From contig CM041783.1 of the NCBI GenBank assembly GCA_023374045.1, positions 126,419,503 through 126,483,502 of the forward strand: a stretch of 64,000 nt of DNA, read 5' to 3'. Both the position numbers and the translations under genes were made by a program. The stretch comes from Limonium bicolor (lineage: Eukaryota; Streptophyta; Magnoliopsida; Caryophyllales; Plumbaginaceae). The notes under the pieces are model-generated. The model saw nothing but the letters and a program-made list of their open reading frames with translations, was not told the DNA's origin and searched no databases. Shown here in pieces: positions 38,505 through 50,010 of the stretch (its first letter is position 1; each line of letters begins with the position of its first letter).

Positions 38505-40732
38505 TTTTCTCTTAAATTGTTCTTTCAATTCCAAACTCTTCCACAAGTGTCCTAATAGGTCCAACACCATCTTGGCACATTAAACCCATCTTATAACCTC
38601 CACCAAACTCATTAAAACAACTTCCGAAGATCTTCTCAAACATTTACTCAATTCTTACAAGACTCCCAACACTTAGCACTTATTTCTTACCTTTCTCACA
38701 TGCAATCCACCAAGAATTTCAATTAACCAAATGCTCCCTCCTTAAGAACTTGACCACACCATGTACACCACTTCCCACCCTTATTGCATTTACCAAACCT
38801 CCCTTAGATTCTATACTCTAGTTCTCACCTAAACCATTTCAAAGTTTCACACTCATTTACATCTAACTTACCCAATTTTCCTAGCTTCTTTTATCAACAT
38901 TTACCTAAGTCCTAAATACCCAAGTACGCTATTTTGATTCCTAAATCCTTCATAGTGATTCCTAAGTCATTACAAGTCATTTAAAAACCCTAATCTCACC
39001 CTCTTTCATCAAGACAACCTCAAGAACTACCTAGTACTTCCTTCCTTAGTCATGAAATCTCCTTAGAATATCTTAAACACTTAGGTTCTCCTTTAAATTT
39101 TGCCATGGGTTCTCTAGTATATTTTCCATCCAAACACTTGGTTTTTCTTCATCAAACAACCAATATCACTCAATTTCTCATCACAACACCTTAACACACA
39201 ATTTACACCAGAACTACACCACATCATTACATAGTGTATAAACTTAATGCTTGGCACTTTTGCCCTTAAATGACAATAATCTTAACCACTGAATTTCCAC
39301 ATATATTTGCCTTTAACCTGCGAATACACACAACAAGGCTCCCATTGAAATAAAATGCTTCTTGTAATTCAACTTGATATTCTTAAACTACCTCTTTTTC
39401 CTCATTTGCTCCTTAGTCACAAGTTCTCAACCATAGTCATTGTTTCTCCTAGGTCATATATAACCCTTTTTTTAATGTAAACTCTACACTAAACTCATCA
39501 CATATCTAAATCCCATTCCCTTAAAAACAATAAAACCCTTAAGGTAAGTAATTTACCTTGTTCTTTTACAAGCTTTAAATGCTTTCTTCCTTAGGTTTTT
39601 CCTTGCTCAATCTCGGTCACCAATATATATCTCCTGCCAATGTTCTAACCAACATCCAATGACTCCAATGAGTACTAGATAATTCATTAACCCTAAGGAA
39701 CAAACCCTAGGTTAAAAATGTGCTTTAAGGTATTAAGGTGATTGTTTTACCTTGGTTTCTCAAGACAAGCTTGGATAGGAAGCAAGAAGGACCTCCTCAA
39801 TCCTTTGAAGAGTAGAAAACAAGCTAGATCAAGGCATTAAAATGAAGCCTCATGAGCATACATTTTAGGTCATGTAGAAAAGTGATGGAAACCTAGATTT
39901 TCTTACACTTTCTTTACCTTAGGAGAATGGAGAAGCCAGTGGAGTCTCCAAACTTGAATTTCCTCCTCTAATGGTGGTTTGGCTTGGCACCAAATCAAAG
40001 CTCTTGGAGTTTTGAAAAGATAGGAAGAGAGAGCTTGAGAAAATCGTGGGAAACAGAGAGAATGAAGAGGTGAGGAGAGAGGTGAGTAAATGAGATATTT
40101 ATGTTAAAAGAGTGAATAGTACTTTTGCTTTATAACTCTTTATTTGCTTAATGACTCATAAGGTGGTGACTCACCTTATAAGAAACCGACCCCCATTAGT
40201 AACAAGGGGTACTTAAGTCTTTGTTGACCAACTATCTCACTTATATTGACTTGTGTTATAAACTAGCTTAATTAATTTACTATTCACAAAACAAGGCACA
40301 TTGTTGTGAAATTTTTGATTTCCCATTGATATAGACTTCCAAATGTGATACTATATAGCACCATGTTAATTAAAGAGTAATGATGGACATTTAGCCATTC
40401 AAAACTCATTTACAAGACAATTTTTTCAAAAATGTGCTTTAAGACTCCTTAAAGTACATTTTGTGTTTTAACTTGTTTTCAAGCTTGGTTTTCTTTGGTA
40501 ATTGATTTAAAATGACCATTAGGATATTACTAAGGTCTTAGAACAATCTTTGGGTACTCTCCCAAGTCTCTCCAAGCTTAGAGCACGTTTTTGCTTAAAC
40601 TGCTCTTTTGGTGTTTCCTTATATTTCCTTTAGTTAAAATAGTTTCTTAATGTTTCTAAGGCATTATTTAGCCCGCTTATAACTTAGTTTATCATTTAAA
40701 CACCATCTCTAAGTTTGGGGTATTTCACGATT

Positions 40733-42297
40733 TATACGGTTCCTGATCTACCACTCCCTGTACCTACGGAGGAGTACAGCACAGTTCGGTCTGCAAAGGG
40801 TGCATTCGTTCAGTGGCCCATTCGTCTGATTCGAAAGTGTGTGAAGGTATGTGTAATACTAACCACTAGTGTAGTTATTATTGTTCATTACAAGAATATA
40901 GTATGTGTGGATGCTCAGTTCATGACTAGCATTGATTGTCGGTTGTAAATAGGCATTAAGAAAGAAATCTACATCTCCTGACAAAAAGAAGTCAAAGATT
41001 GGATCCTCTAAATACAGAGCATCCACCAATGTTGTGGAAAGAGAAAATTTGGTGGATGATTCCATATATGCACGCTTGGGGCCAAACATGAAATGCTTGC
41101 ATGATCTAATCCGCGACTTCCCAGATGGTAGAAATTCTATCCTACTCAGTTTGGAAGATGACCTTCTTCACTACGGACGAACTATAGAAATCCAAATGTG
41201 GACGACTGATGTTAGGGACATACTACGATTTGATTGGGTGCCTGTTGCAGCGATGCATTCATTTATTCTGTAAGTATTAGTTTTGTTTTATAATTAAGTT
41301 ATAAATTGTTCTGAAGCAATGTTTATTAATTTTATGTCTTTTTATTTAATAACAGGTTTTTGAAATACAAAATGCAATCTTTTGGCCTTACCAAGTGTGG
41401 ATTTTTGTGTCCTGAAAGAGCATCGTTCACTTCTCTGAAGTGCGATACAGAAGCGTGTAAGGTGTACATACAACGTGCGTTGACTAACAGCATCAGAGCG
41501 ATGAAGAAATATGTTATACTACCTTATCATCAAAAGTATTTACTTTTGTTTATCATTTTAATTTGAATAACTGTTGTAGTTATCTGTGCACACATGCATT
41601 ATAATGACATGTGAGTGTTTTGGTATTACACAGTGGCCATTGGGTTTTACTGGTGTTGTGTCTGGATCGTTCGCGGATACTATTTCTTGATCCGTTGCAA
41701 ACCAGAAATCCAAGAGAAATCAAGATAAAGCCACACCTTAGCGTGTAAGTACATTATGAAGCAATTCTTTATGCATTTAAACTCCTTTAATTTAATTTTA
41801 TTATGAATGGATATCCTAATTTAATTAATGTATGTTGATGATAATAATTATGCAGTGTGTATCAAGGTGTTATGCTTTCAGAGCTTAGTATAAGGTAAAA
41901 AAATAACGTCCAATGGACTTCAGTGAAGGTGAATGCATCATCATTTACATGTTATTATTGATTGGTTGTAATCACAAATAAATGTCTTATATAATTAGTT
42001 TTGTTCTTCCTGTGTTTAAGTGTTCACGTCAACCCGGAGGTTCAGAGTGTGGGTATTATGTCATGAGGTATATGCATGACATAGTCACCCTATTTGGTGA
42101 GATGGATGATCTGATAGAATAGGTATATCGAAGTTATATTTATTTTTCAATTACTAATATAATTGTTTGATGATTAACCAATTTTGTCTTGTTTTGTTTT
42201 TCAAAGGTTTTTCCTAGTGTTGGAGAATATAACGGAGAAACCATCAACGGGATGCTAGAGGATTGGGCGGATTTTGTCTCCATGACTTTGGTTTGAT
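40733..42297 (+). pseudogene. CACTA second gene, 3' part with Ulp1-like cysteine protease domain
   Basis: Continues the gene after LTR-D. First comes a piece ending GAFVQWPIRLI (40733-40845; DUF8039-like, as I recall such ORF2 proteins). Exons at 41034-41268 and 41356-41538 follow, then the protease core: GHWVLLVLCLDRSRILFLDP (from 41635) gives the catalytic His-Trp and Asp, and QPGGSECGYYVMRYMHD (from 42028) gives the Gln and Cys of the C48 (SUMO-protease-like) fold. Introns have GTATGT/GTAAGT donors and CAG acceptors. All four catalytic positions are present, but stops and frame changes occur. C48 domains are known as passengers of plant transposons; whether they act on SUMO is unknown. A last exon (42208-42297) ends VSMTLV-stop. 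Confidence 0.82.
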
Positions 42298-42666
42298 TTT
42301 TGCTTTTTGTTCTCGAATTGTTATTTAGAACTTTCGTTAGACTTTTATGGTTAGATAGATTGTAAAAAATGACCACTATGAGCACATTAGTGAACATTTG
42401 ATCAATTGTGTATGTATATGGTCATTTGGGACTATGTGAATTGTGGTGTATGGTCATTTGTGACCATTTTAAATGTGGTGTGTATGGTCATTTGTAAGCC
42501 GTGTCATTATTTTTGGGATTTTTTTTGACAATTTACTTACTAAGAGTGATGAGATCCTCTACCATGTGATGTAGAGAGATATGTGGACATATTTGGATGC
42601 ATATTAACTGGTTTTGTGACATATGTGGAATGTAAACGAAAACGAGAAAAACCAAAAAAAAAAAAT
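42298..42666 (+). other. CACTA 3' non-coding region
   Basis: A GTATGGTCATTTGTGACC-like motif is repeated about every 35-40 bp (42415-42500). Otherwise AT-rich and featureless. Confidence 0.7.
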
Positions 42667-42910
42667 GGAGGATTTTCGGCGGTTCCAAGTAAAAACCGCC
42701 GAAAATAAGTAAAAACTTGCTTATTTTCGGCGGTTTCTACTAGGAACCGCCGAAAATCATCCAATGTTTTGACGTTAATTTTGCCTCTGAAATAGGTCTT
42801 TTTCGGTGGTTTTTGCCTTAGGAACTGCCGAAAATATGGGAAGACTCTTTTTCGGCGGTAGCATTTTCGGCGGTTGTAAACCGCCGAAAAAGACCCTTTT
42901 TGCACTAGTG
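42667..42910 (-). repeat. CACTA right subterminal and terminal repeats
   Basis: TTTTCGGCGGTT/AACCGCCGAAAA copies in both orientations (42672, 42695, 42723, 42745, 42799, 42849, 42864, 42880), ending at CACTAGTG. Confidence 0.93.
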
Positions 42911-42913
42911 ATG

Positions 42914-44050
42914 TAACCTACTGAAATGGACCGACCTTGGGACCGGACATGCAAGGTCGGTCTACTCCAGAATGTCAAGACCATAACTCACTGGAATGGA
43001 CCGACCTTGGGACCGGACTTGGCAAGGTCGGTCGGCCCTGTAATTTTCCAGCGTAGTACCTTACTGACTTCGACCGACCTTGGGTCCGACCCTGGGTAAG
43101 GTCGGTCGAGTCATACAAAAAAAATTAAATTAAATAATATATATATATATATGTATACCCACATATCTATGTACATATATGTAAGTATACCAACGTTAAG
43201 GAACTAAACTTAAAGTAAAGAAGAGTAAGTAAGTAATGTGTAAGTGTAAGAATTGAAAGGACTTAGTAAGTATGACTTAGGAAACGCAAGAGTAATCGAA
43301 TTAAGTTAATGATAGCTAAATTAATCACTCGAACATATGTATGTTATAGGACTTGAGTTGTGAGCACCGAAGGAAAGTTGGGATACAAGTACAACGGTGA
43401 ACGGTATGAATTCCTCATGCCCCGTATGCTATCTTGGTTACTCTGATTTGTGTGTTGTGTGCTAATTGATCACCAAATGAGATAAATGCACGAATCGGAG
43501 TTATTATGCATACTTGTGAATATGTAGTGTTGTATGTTGTGAATATTTTCTTTAAATCTTAGTTTGTATAATTCATGAAATGTATGGATGATAATGAATG
43601 TGTGCATGTATGATATATTGTATTGTGACCGAATGTGTTTGAGATTGGACTTCTAACTGATTCCCAACAAGCTAACCAATCTAACTTAAATTGGTAATTA
43701 AATTGGAATGAGTAGAAGTCCGATATAGTTTCGGCCACGCGTGAGGATACGGAGACACAAGAGGTTGGATCCAAGTCCTGACTCTTAAACTGGTCCGCGG
43801 CCCAAATCCCTTAAGTGGGTAGCATCCCGGATTGGTGAGTCAAGTAAATCCCGATGGTGGGACGGTGTAGTCCCCGGGCCGGAGGTCATACCGACTTAAT
43901 ATGAGTATGATAGTAAGTAAAATTGAGTAAGTAAGTAAATGTAAGTAAGTAAGTAAAGTAAGAGTAAGATGTGAAATGAGTAAAAGAGTAAATAGCATTC
44001 CGATTAACCCGGATGCGTAATTTGGCTGACACGGTGAAGGTAAGTAAGTG
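42914..44050 (+). repeat. LTR-C segment 2
   Basis: Opens with dyad modules 4-6, then AT-rich sequence with (GTAA)n-rich patches (43195-43260, 43910-43990). Ends at TSD AAGTG of the Tekay element. No gene. Confidence 0.88.
42928..43108 (+). repeat. LTR-C dyad array, modules 4-6
   Basis: Modules start at 42928, 42998 and 43071 (spacing 70 and 73), each GGACCGACCTTGGG...AAGGTCGGTC, like modules 1-3. Confidence 0.92.
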
Positions 44051-46007
44051 TGTAATACTCCGTATTTTACGTTTTCAGATTTCATGACATTCCGGTTTAT
44101 GTCATTACTTATGTTTATGTGGTGCTGTGTTTAGCTGATGGGACACCGGAGTCTTTAAATTAAAAGACGGGGGCAAGGAGGTCGTTTCCCCTCTTTTATT
44201 TTGGTGAGACTTATTAAGGTAAATAAGTCATTTTATTTCTCATTCTCAATCCACGATCAGTTTTCAAATCGTGCGTTCTTCATCTCGACAGTTTCTACGC
44301 TCTTTCCCTCTTCTTCTTCCTTGGTGAGAACTTGGTCCTCTGGTGTGAATTGTTGCTGGTTCCGGTCGATTTCTACTGCTGCATCTGTTCGGGTTCTTCT
44401 CTTCTACAATCAGGTTTGGTTTTTCTTTCGATTCGATGGTTTCCGCTCCTGTTTGAGAGAGGGCAGTTTTTCTGATTTTGGGTCTCTTCTCTTCTGCAAT
44501 CAGTGGTGCTTTGTGCGTCTCCTCTGTGTTTTGTTCGTTGAGTTGCGGGTAACGTCGGACAGCATCTTCGCTTCGAATTCATGTAAGTGGGGGATGGAAT
44601 CGGGGTAGTTTGCTCACCCTCGGGGATTGTTTTTAATGTCTGTTTCGTATCCGATTTCGTGTGTTGCTTGTGTGTTTTCTCGTTGGTTTTGCGTTGTTAA
44701 TCGTTTGGCTAAGCCCCGAGGGTACTGATTTACCATTCTATGAGTTTGTGTGAGTTTTGGTGATTTTTGACTGATTTCTGTTCGTCTGATCGCTCTGGAT
44801 TTCGTCAGTTTCGCGCTGTCCGAACGTCTGTCCGAACTTGTAAGTTCGGACAGTGCATCGGGCGTGTTTTTTTTTGAAGGTTTTGAAGTGTCCGAACATC
44901 GGTCCGAACTTCAAAGTTCGGACCTGACGCGAGGATGGATTTTCGTAAAAGTTTCGACGTGTGTCCGAACTTGCAAGGTCGGACGCAAGTTTGGACACTA
45001 AGATGGTTCTGGCTTTAACTCTCGACTTACGTCCGAACTTTGACGTTCGGACGTAAGTTCGGACATTTGTATCTCCGTGACTTCTGACTCTCGGCCTCTG
45101 TCCGAACTTGCAAGGTCGGACGCAAGTTCGGACATGCCACTGTTTTGAGCATAACTTCTCTGTTTTAGCTCCGTTTTGAGTTCCGTTTGCGGGGTTAGAT
45201 TCCCCTATCTGTGTACAAGCTTCTTATGCTATTTTTATGCATTTTTATGCACTTGAGATCTGTTTTGTGAGCTTTTAGTTTTGGGACCTAGTTACTTTGC
45301 TTCTGAGCCTTGGATAGTCGGGTCGGGCTGTCCCGTAGCATGCTGCGTAGGAATTCCTTCTGTTTATACTCCTTAGGGTCTCCCTTAGGACGTTATTTGA
45401 CCGACGGGTCTGTTAGCTGTCTCTACGGCTTCTGTTGTGGGATCCTCGGATCCATAGGACCTTATGCGAGTCCTTCTGTTGTGTTAGCTGGCTACTAGTG
45501 TCCCATTCTTCTGTTTCTGATCTGAAGGTCCGATTGTGTTTTGAAGTGATATTCCGTTCTGCTCTGCCTCTGTTTTGTGGTTTCATTCCGTCTATTTATA
45601 TTGACTCTCCGCTATCCTCTCTGTTTATAAGTATTCTTCTGTTTCTGTTTTGAGTGGGCTTCCTTGAGGAAGTCTTCTGCTTGTTGGGCTGTTTAGCTCA
45701 CCCCTTTACTTTGTTGCAGATTGAGCTCGTGGGATCTTCTCTTCTCGTCCCCTTCTGGAGTCTCGATATTTTTATATGTCTTTAGACTTGGTTTGCTTGC
45801 GCTTTGGACGCTTTAGTACTTTGTGTAGCCTTCGGGCCTCTCTCTTTGTATTTGACTTATAAGTATTTGGATCTTGTAAACTCCTTGGTATTTATACAAG
45901 TTTGTTATTCGGTTTTGGGATTCGTTTGCTTAGAGCCTTGCGACGTTAGGTAGTAGACTCGCGGCGTGTAACGCCCTAACTCCTAGGCCGGTTTTGGGGT
46001 CGTTACA
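44051..46007 (+). repeat. Tekay 5' LTR
   Basis: 1957 bp, TGTAATACTCCG...GGGTCGTTACA. It includes a pyrimidine-rich leader-like part (44280-44420), a mid-LTR dyad array (44817-45134) and an acceptor-like TTTGTTGCAG (45711-45720). No gene. Confidence 0.97.
44817..45134 (+). repeat. Mid-LTR dyad array of Tekay (5' copy)
   Basis: Five modules start near 44817, 44889, 44962, 45030 and 45100 (spacing 68-73), each GTCCGAAC...GTTCGGAC or GTCCGAACTTGCAAGGTCGG followed by GTTCGGAC. Spacers are unrelated. The 3' LTR copy is at 59776-60094. Confidence 0.92.
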
Positions 46008-46012
46008 TTTAG

Positions 46013-46024
46013 TGGTATCAGAGC
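46013..46024 (+). other. Tekay primer-binding site
   Basis: TGGTATCAGAGC five bases after the LTR, complementary to the 3' end of initiator methionine tRNA. Same site as both LARDs. Confidence 0.95.
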
Positions 46025-46136
46025 CAGGTTGCTCGTTCTTTGGTGTTGTGGGGTTTGTCTGCATGTGTGGGTGTCTGAAAGGTCTGCTGTTTGCTGCTTG
46101 TTGGTTTCTGATAAATTTTGATGTTGTATCCTCAGT

Positions 46137-46736
46137 ATGCCTCCCCGACGTTCAGGACGTGGTGCAGCTGCAGGCGATGCTCCCCAGGGGGACATTGCAG
46201 AGATTGTGCAGCAGGTGGTGACCCAGGTGCTGCAGACTGTAGGGTCATGGGATGTGAGGAGGATCAGGAAGTCGGATTCGCTACCTTCATGTTTCAGAGT
46301 GAGGCGAAGGAGTGGTGGAAGTCGGTCGAAGGGAAGTACCCCCACCCATGGACATGGGAGCAGTTCAGGGGCTGCTTCAATCAGCAGTTCTATCCCGACG
46401 TCTTTCGTGATCAGAAGATTGTAGAGTATGGCAGGCTTCGTCAGACGAAGGAGATGTCAGTGGACGACTATGTGAGGAAGTTTATTTCCCTTTCGAAGTT
46501 TGTGCCTGAGCCGGATGATAACCGGAAGGCTAGGAAGTTTGAGGCTGGGTTGAGGGGTGACATTCGAGCTGCTGTGGCACCTTTTCGCCACAAGACCTTC
46601 CGGGATGTAGCTGATGTGGCGCTAGTAATAGAAGAGGAAAGGTCGTGTGGAGGAGACCCGAGAGGCGTGAGCAGCCTTCTTCTCAGAAGAAGAAGTATAG
46701 AGGAGACCGGGGTTCTTCTTCATCAGCATCCCTGCT
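46137..46736 (+). pseudogene. gag: Tekay gag (deleted and frameshifted)
   Basis: ATG at 46137 opens MPPRRSGRGAAAGD. After about 38 residues the reading jumps to another frame at EVGFATFMFQSEAKEWW. Related gags have many more residues between these points, so a stretch is missing. The retrotransposon gag core then runs with WTWEQFRGCFNQQFYP, EYGRLRQTKEMSVDDYVRKF and ALVIEEE motifs to about 46650, where another frameshift occurs before the basic linker. The zinc knuckle follows in the next frame (46803-46844). Gag would form the cytoplasmic particle that packages element RNA. Identification is firm; the product is not functional. Confidence 0.93.
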
Positions 46737-48149
46737 GTGGAGAAGTGTGCAGAGTGTGACCGTTTCCATCCTGGGCGGGAGTGCTACAGGAAGTCTGGGG
46801 CGTGCTTCAAGTGTGGCTCGTTGGATCATCGCATTGCCCAGTGTCCACAGGCTAGAGGTGGAGGTAGCAGTGGCGGTTCTGAGAGCCGAGGAGCTGGTTC
46901 AGGGTCCGGGCAGAAGACTGATCAGAAGAAGCCCCAGACCCAGGCTCGTGTGTACGCTCTAGCTGGTGAGCGAGACCGTGACTCAGGCCGAGTAGTGTCA
47001 GGTATTCTTCAGATCTCTTCTCAGCCAGTTTTCTGCTTGTTTGATTCAGGAGCTACCCACTCCTTTGTGTCTGCTGATTTAGTGGGTAGTCTCGGGTTGT
47101 CTGCTGTGCCTTGTGATGTGGATTTGTGTATTTCTAGCCCGCTGAGTGGCGTACCTGCTTGTGTACTTGATTCTGTGTGTAAGTCAGTTCCGGTAATGAT
47201 TATGGATAGGAACTTGTCTGCTGATTTGATCCCTATGCGTATGTCTTGCTTCGATATGATTTTGGGCATGGACTGGCTAGCAGAGCACCATGCCCATATA
47301 GATTGTGCAGCTAGGAGGGTTGTGTTTGATAGACCGGGTGAGACCCGTTTTGCTTTTGTGGGGAATTCCATTCCTTGTGCTCCTGTGTTGGTGTCTGCTA
47401 TGCAGGCAGTCCGTTCCTTGAGGAAGGGCTGCCAGGGTTTTCTCTGCTTTGTACCTGAGGTTAAGGAGGGATCCCGGGTGGAGGATATTCCCATTGTGTG
47501 TGAGTTTCCTGAGGTGTTCCAGGACGATGTGCCAGGACTACCACCTGATCGTGAGGTGGAGTTTTCTATTGAGTTAGCGCCAGGGACTCAGCCTATCTCT
47601 AAGGCTCCCTATCGCATGAGTCTGGCAGAGCTTAAGGAGCTGAAGGTGCAGCTGCAGGATCTTCTGGATAAGGGCTTCATTCGCCCTAGTGTGTCTCCAT
47701 GGGGAGCACCGGTGTTGTTTGTGAAGAAGAAGGATGGCTCCTTCAGATTGTGCATTGACTACAGGGAATTGAATAAGGTTACCATCAAGAATCGGTATCC
47801 TCTTCCCCGCATTGATGATCTCTTTGACCAGTTAGCAGGGGCGACAGTCTTCTCGAAGATCGACTTGCGTTCTGGATATCATCAGCTGAAGATTAAGGCC
47901 GAGGATGTGCCTAAGTCTGCATTTAGGACCCGATATGGGCATTATGAGTTCTTGGTCATGCCTTTTGGTTTGACCAATGCCCCGTCGTTCTTCATGGATA
48001 TGATGAACAGAGTCTTCAAACCTTTCTTGGATTCTTTCGTAGTTGTGTTTATTGACGACATCTTGGTGTACTCCAAGAGTGCTGAGGAGAGCAGAGGAGC
48101 ATCTGAGGGTGGTGCTACAGACGTTGAAGGAGAAGGAGTTGTATGCTAA
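46737..48149 (+). pseudogene. pol: Tekay zinc knuckle, protease and reverse transcriptase
   Basis: 470 codons are open. Residues 23-36 form a CCHC zinc knuckle ([14 protein letters not shown]). Asp103 starts the aspartic-protease motif DSGATHSF (nt 47043). The RT follows, with [54 protein letters not shown] and the catalytic FIDDIL (residues 438-443, nt 48048), where the usual first residue Y is F, a common plant gypsy variant. A one-base frameshift near 48090 ends the frame early; the thumb continues in another frame ([20 protein letters not shown]). Protease would process Gag-Pol and RT would copy the genomic RNA in particles. Codon use is GC-richer than the surrounding LARDs. Confidence 0.96.
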
Positions 48150-48442
48150 ATTGAAGAAGTGTGAGTTCTGGTGGATAGGGTGGTGTTTCTTGGGCACGTG
48201 GTTTCGAAGGATGGCATATCAGTGGACCCAGAGAAGATTAAGGCGGTTATGGAGTGGGCGAAGCCCACTAGTGTGTCTGAGGGCGACGTGTTTTCTGGAT
48301 TGGCTATTAGTATTGGAAGTTCGTGGAGGGCTTTTCTAAGATTGTATCCCCCTTGACTCGTCTTCTTAGGAAGGATGCAAGTTTTGTGATGGGCATGCCA
48401 GGAGCTTTCAGGAGTTGAAGAAGAGGGTGACTTCGGCTCCGA
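48150..48442 (+). pseudogene. pol: Tekay RT thumb/connection, scrambled frames
   Basis: VVFLGHVVSKDGISVDPEKI appears at 48182, then frames change repeatedly (WAKPTSVSE; a degraded region where relatives read GLAGYYRRFVEGF; LRKDA). At least three indels lie between the RT and RNase H domains. Confidence 0.85.
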
Positions 48443-48938
48443 TTGACGTTGTCTGGAGAGTGCTTCTGGGTCGATTTTGACGTCTCTCTTGGCAGAGGTT
48501 CTTTGAGGTCTGTGACGCTTCCCACAGAGGTTGGGTGTGTTTTGATGCAGCAGGGAAAGGTGGTAGCATATGGGTCACGACAGTTGAAGCCGTATGAGAA
48601 GAATTATCCTACCCATGACTTGGAGCTAGCTGCTGTGGTCTTCGCCTTGAAGATCTGGCGGCACTATTTGTATGGGGAGACGTGTAAGGTCTACACGGAT
48701 CACAAGAGTCTCAAATATCTGTTCACGCAGAAGGAATTGAATTTGAGACAGCGGCGCTGGTTGGAGCTGTTACATGACTACGACCTGGAGATCCTCTACC
48801 ATCCGGGTAGAGCGAATGTGGTGGCTGATGCCTTGAGCCGTAGGGGTGCTCCTGGACTTGCTTGTTCGTTGTCAGGGGTTCAGAGGTCTGCTATTGAGCT
48901 TCAGCGTATGGGGATTTGGGTTGTTCGGTCTGACCGTG
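48443..48938 (+). pseudogene. pol: Tekay RNase H domain, cut by TR-GAG insertion
   Basis: RNase H of the gypsy type (RT_RNaseH): [56 protein letters not shown] and the end motif [15 protein letters not shown]. It would degrade template RNA during reverse transcription. The reading VRSDR is interrupted at 48938 by the TR-GAG insertion and continues at 57495. Confidence 0.93.
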
Positions 48939-49429
48939 TGTTATACCCAAAATTCCAACCCCCCCGGGAGAGAGTCTCTACTAATAGGCTAGTAGCAAGG
49001 GTTCCCAGATCGATCGGCACATTTCAGAGTGCTAGGGACAGCTTAGTCATCTCCAGGGCATTTTCGTAATTTTTCAAGGCTCCTAAGCCCCCTATGGGCT
49101 TTCTCTCTCCTCCAAATAAGGGTCAAATCAACTTGAAATGCTTTGATATTTTAACCCATGATAGAGGATGACATCTTAAGCATAATGGCGTTGGAATTTT
49201 GATTTTTCGAATTTCCAATAATTTTCTAGCAATTTCTGATTGAATCTGACGAGAAATTGAATTTAAAAATATTCCATATCCAAAAAATTCGATCTCACTT
49301 TAGAAAAATCAGAAATATCATCCTTTACCCATGTGTAAAATTTTATAATCAAATTCCTTTTGGAAGCCCTTGAGCTAAAACGTCGGTAAATCTCAGTTTT
49401 TACCGGATTTTTCTATCTTTAAGGAAGCC

Positions 49430-49437
49430 TATATAAG
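49430..49437 (+). promoter_or_regulatory. TATA box of TR-GAG LTR
   Basis: TATATAAG, repeated in the 3' LTR at 56227-56234, followed about 60 bp on by a CT-rich leader. A standard plant core promoter layout. Confidence 0.75.
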
Positions 49438-50010
49438 GAACCTTACCCCATGATCAAATCAGAACCTCAAGAACCCTAGACTCTCAAAGAAGGCAGCCGT
49501 CTCTCTCTCTCCCACGTTTTGAACCCCAGAGCCACGATCAAACACCGAAATCTCACCAAAATCAACACCAAAACACATTTTTCAACACCCACAACATCAT
49601 CCATCATCAAACCCCCACAAAACAGCACCAAAACGTGAAGAACATCAAGAACAACAAGGAGTCAGAAGCTGGGTTCGAAGTTCTTCTGGATCCGCCATCA
49701 ACGAGGCCTCCGAAGAATCCCGACGTGAAGAATCCTCCTAAATTCGAAGGTAAAACAGGTTGCAATTCTACTTTTCTAACTCTCCACGACCTTATTAACT
49801 CTCTGTCAAATTTTGGGTTCAAACTAATCTTTTTACGCCTCTGTATTGCTAATTACTTTTGTTTCTGCCTTGTTACTTGTTCGCCAAGTTTCGTACATAA
49901 TTCGACTTCAAACTGCAATCTTTCAATTACTAACGAATTGCACACCTTTCAGGCTACACGTGCATAAATTTTGAGCCGAAAACACCTTCGGGAACCACCA
50001 TAAAACCCCT

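Larger units (their letters stand above)
36732..40727 (-). mobile_element. LTR-D: solo LTR inside the CACTA second gene
   Basis: 3996 bp. The minus strand starts TGAAATACCCCAAACTT at 40727 and ends GGGGTGTTACA at 36732, with a perfect TSD CGATT (36727-36731 and 40728-40732). No primer site or purine tract adjoins, so it is a solo LTR. It carries the U5 signature (TCGCAGCGG at 36793-36801), the CCCC/GGGG hairpin with acceptor-like site (37076-37115) and a dyad array (38219-38504). A related LTR is at 63393-64000. No gene of its own. Confidence 0.96.
29407..42910 (+). mobile_element. CACTA (En/Spm) DNA transposon, interrupted by solo LTR-D
   Basis: Ends CACTAGTAGAAAAAAGG (29407) and, inverted, CACTAGTGCAAAAAGGG (42910-42894), with a perfect 3-bp TSD ATG (29404-29406, 42911-42913). 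Arrays of TTTTCGGCGGTT/AACCGCCGAAAA lie just inside both ends, as expected for CACTA subterminal transposase-binding repeats. Without LTR-D the element is about 9.5 kb. It encodes a TNP2-type transposase (31496-34770) and a second multi-exon gene (34925-42297), both decayed. I call it non-autonomous now, though its ends are intact. Confidence 0.97.

Noticed and set aside
40733..42297. Ulp1-like protease as a host gene
   Set aside because: It lies inside the CACTA ends, follows the transposase gene in the same direction and is continuous with the second CACTA gene across LTR-D.
44201..44608. 135-codon frame in Tekay LTR
   Set aside because: Located in the LTR leader; its 3' LTR counterpart is frameshifted and it resembles no protein.
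49635..49967. 110-codon frame in TR-GAG LTR (and copy at 56315-56623)
   Set aside because: It lies wholly within the LTR and is frameshifted between copies; no known domain.
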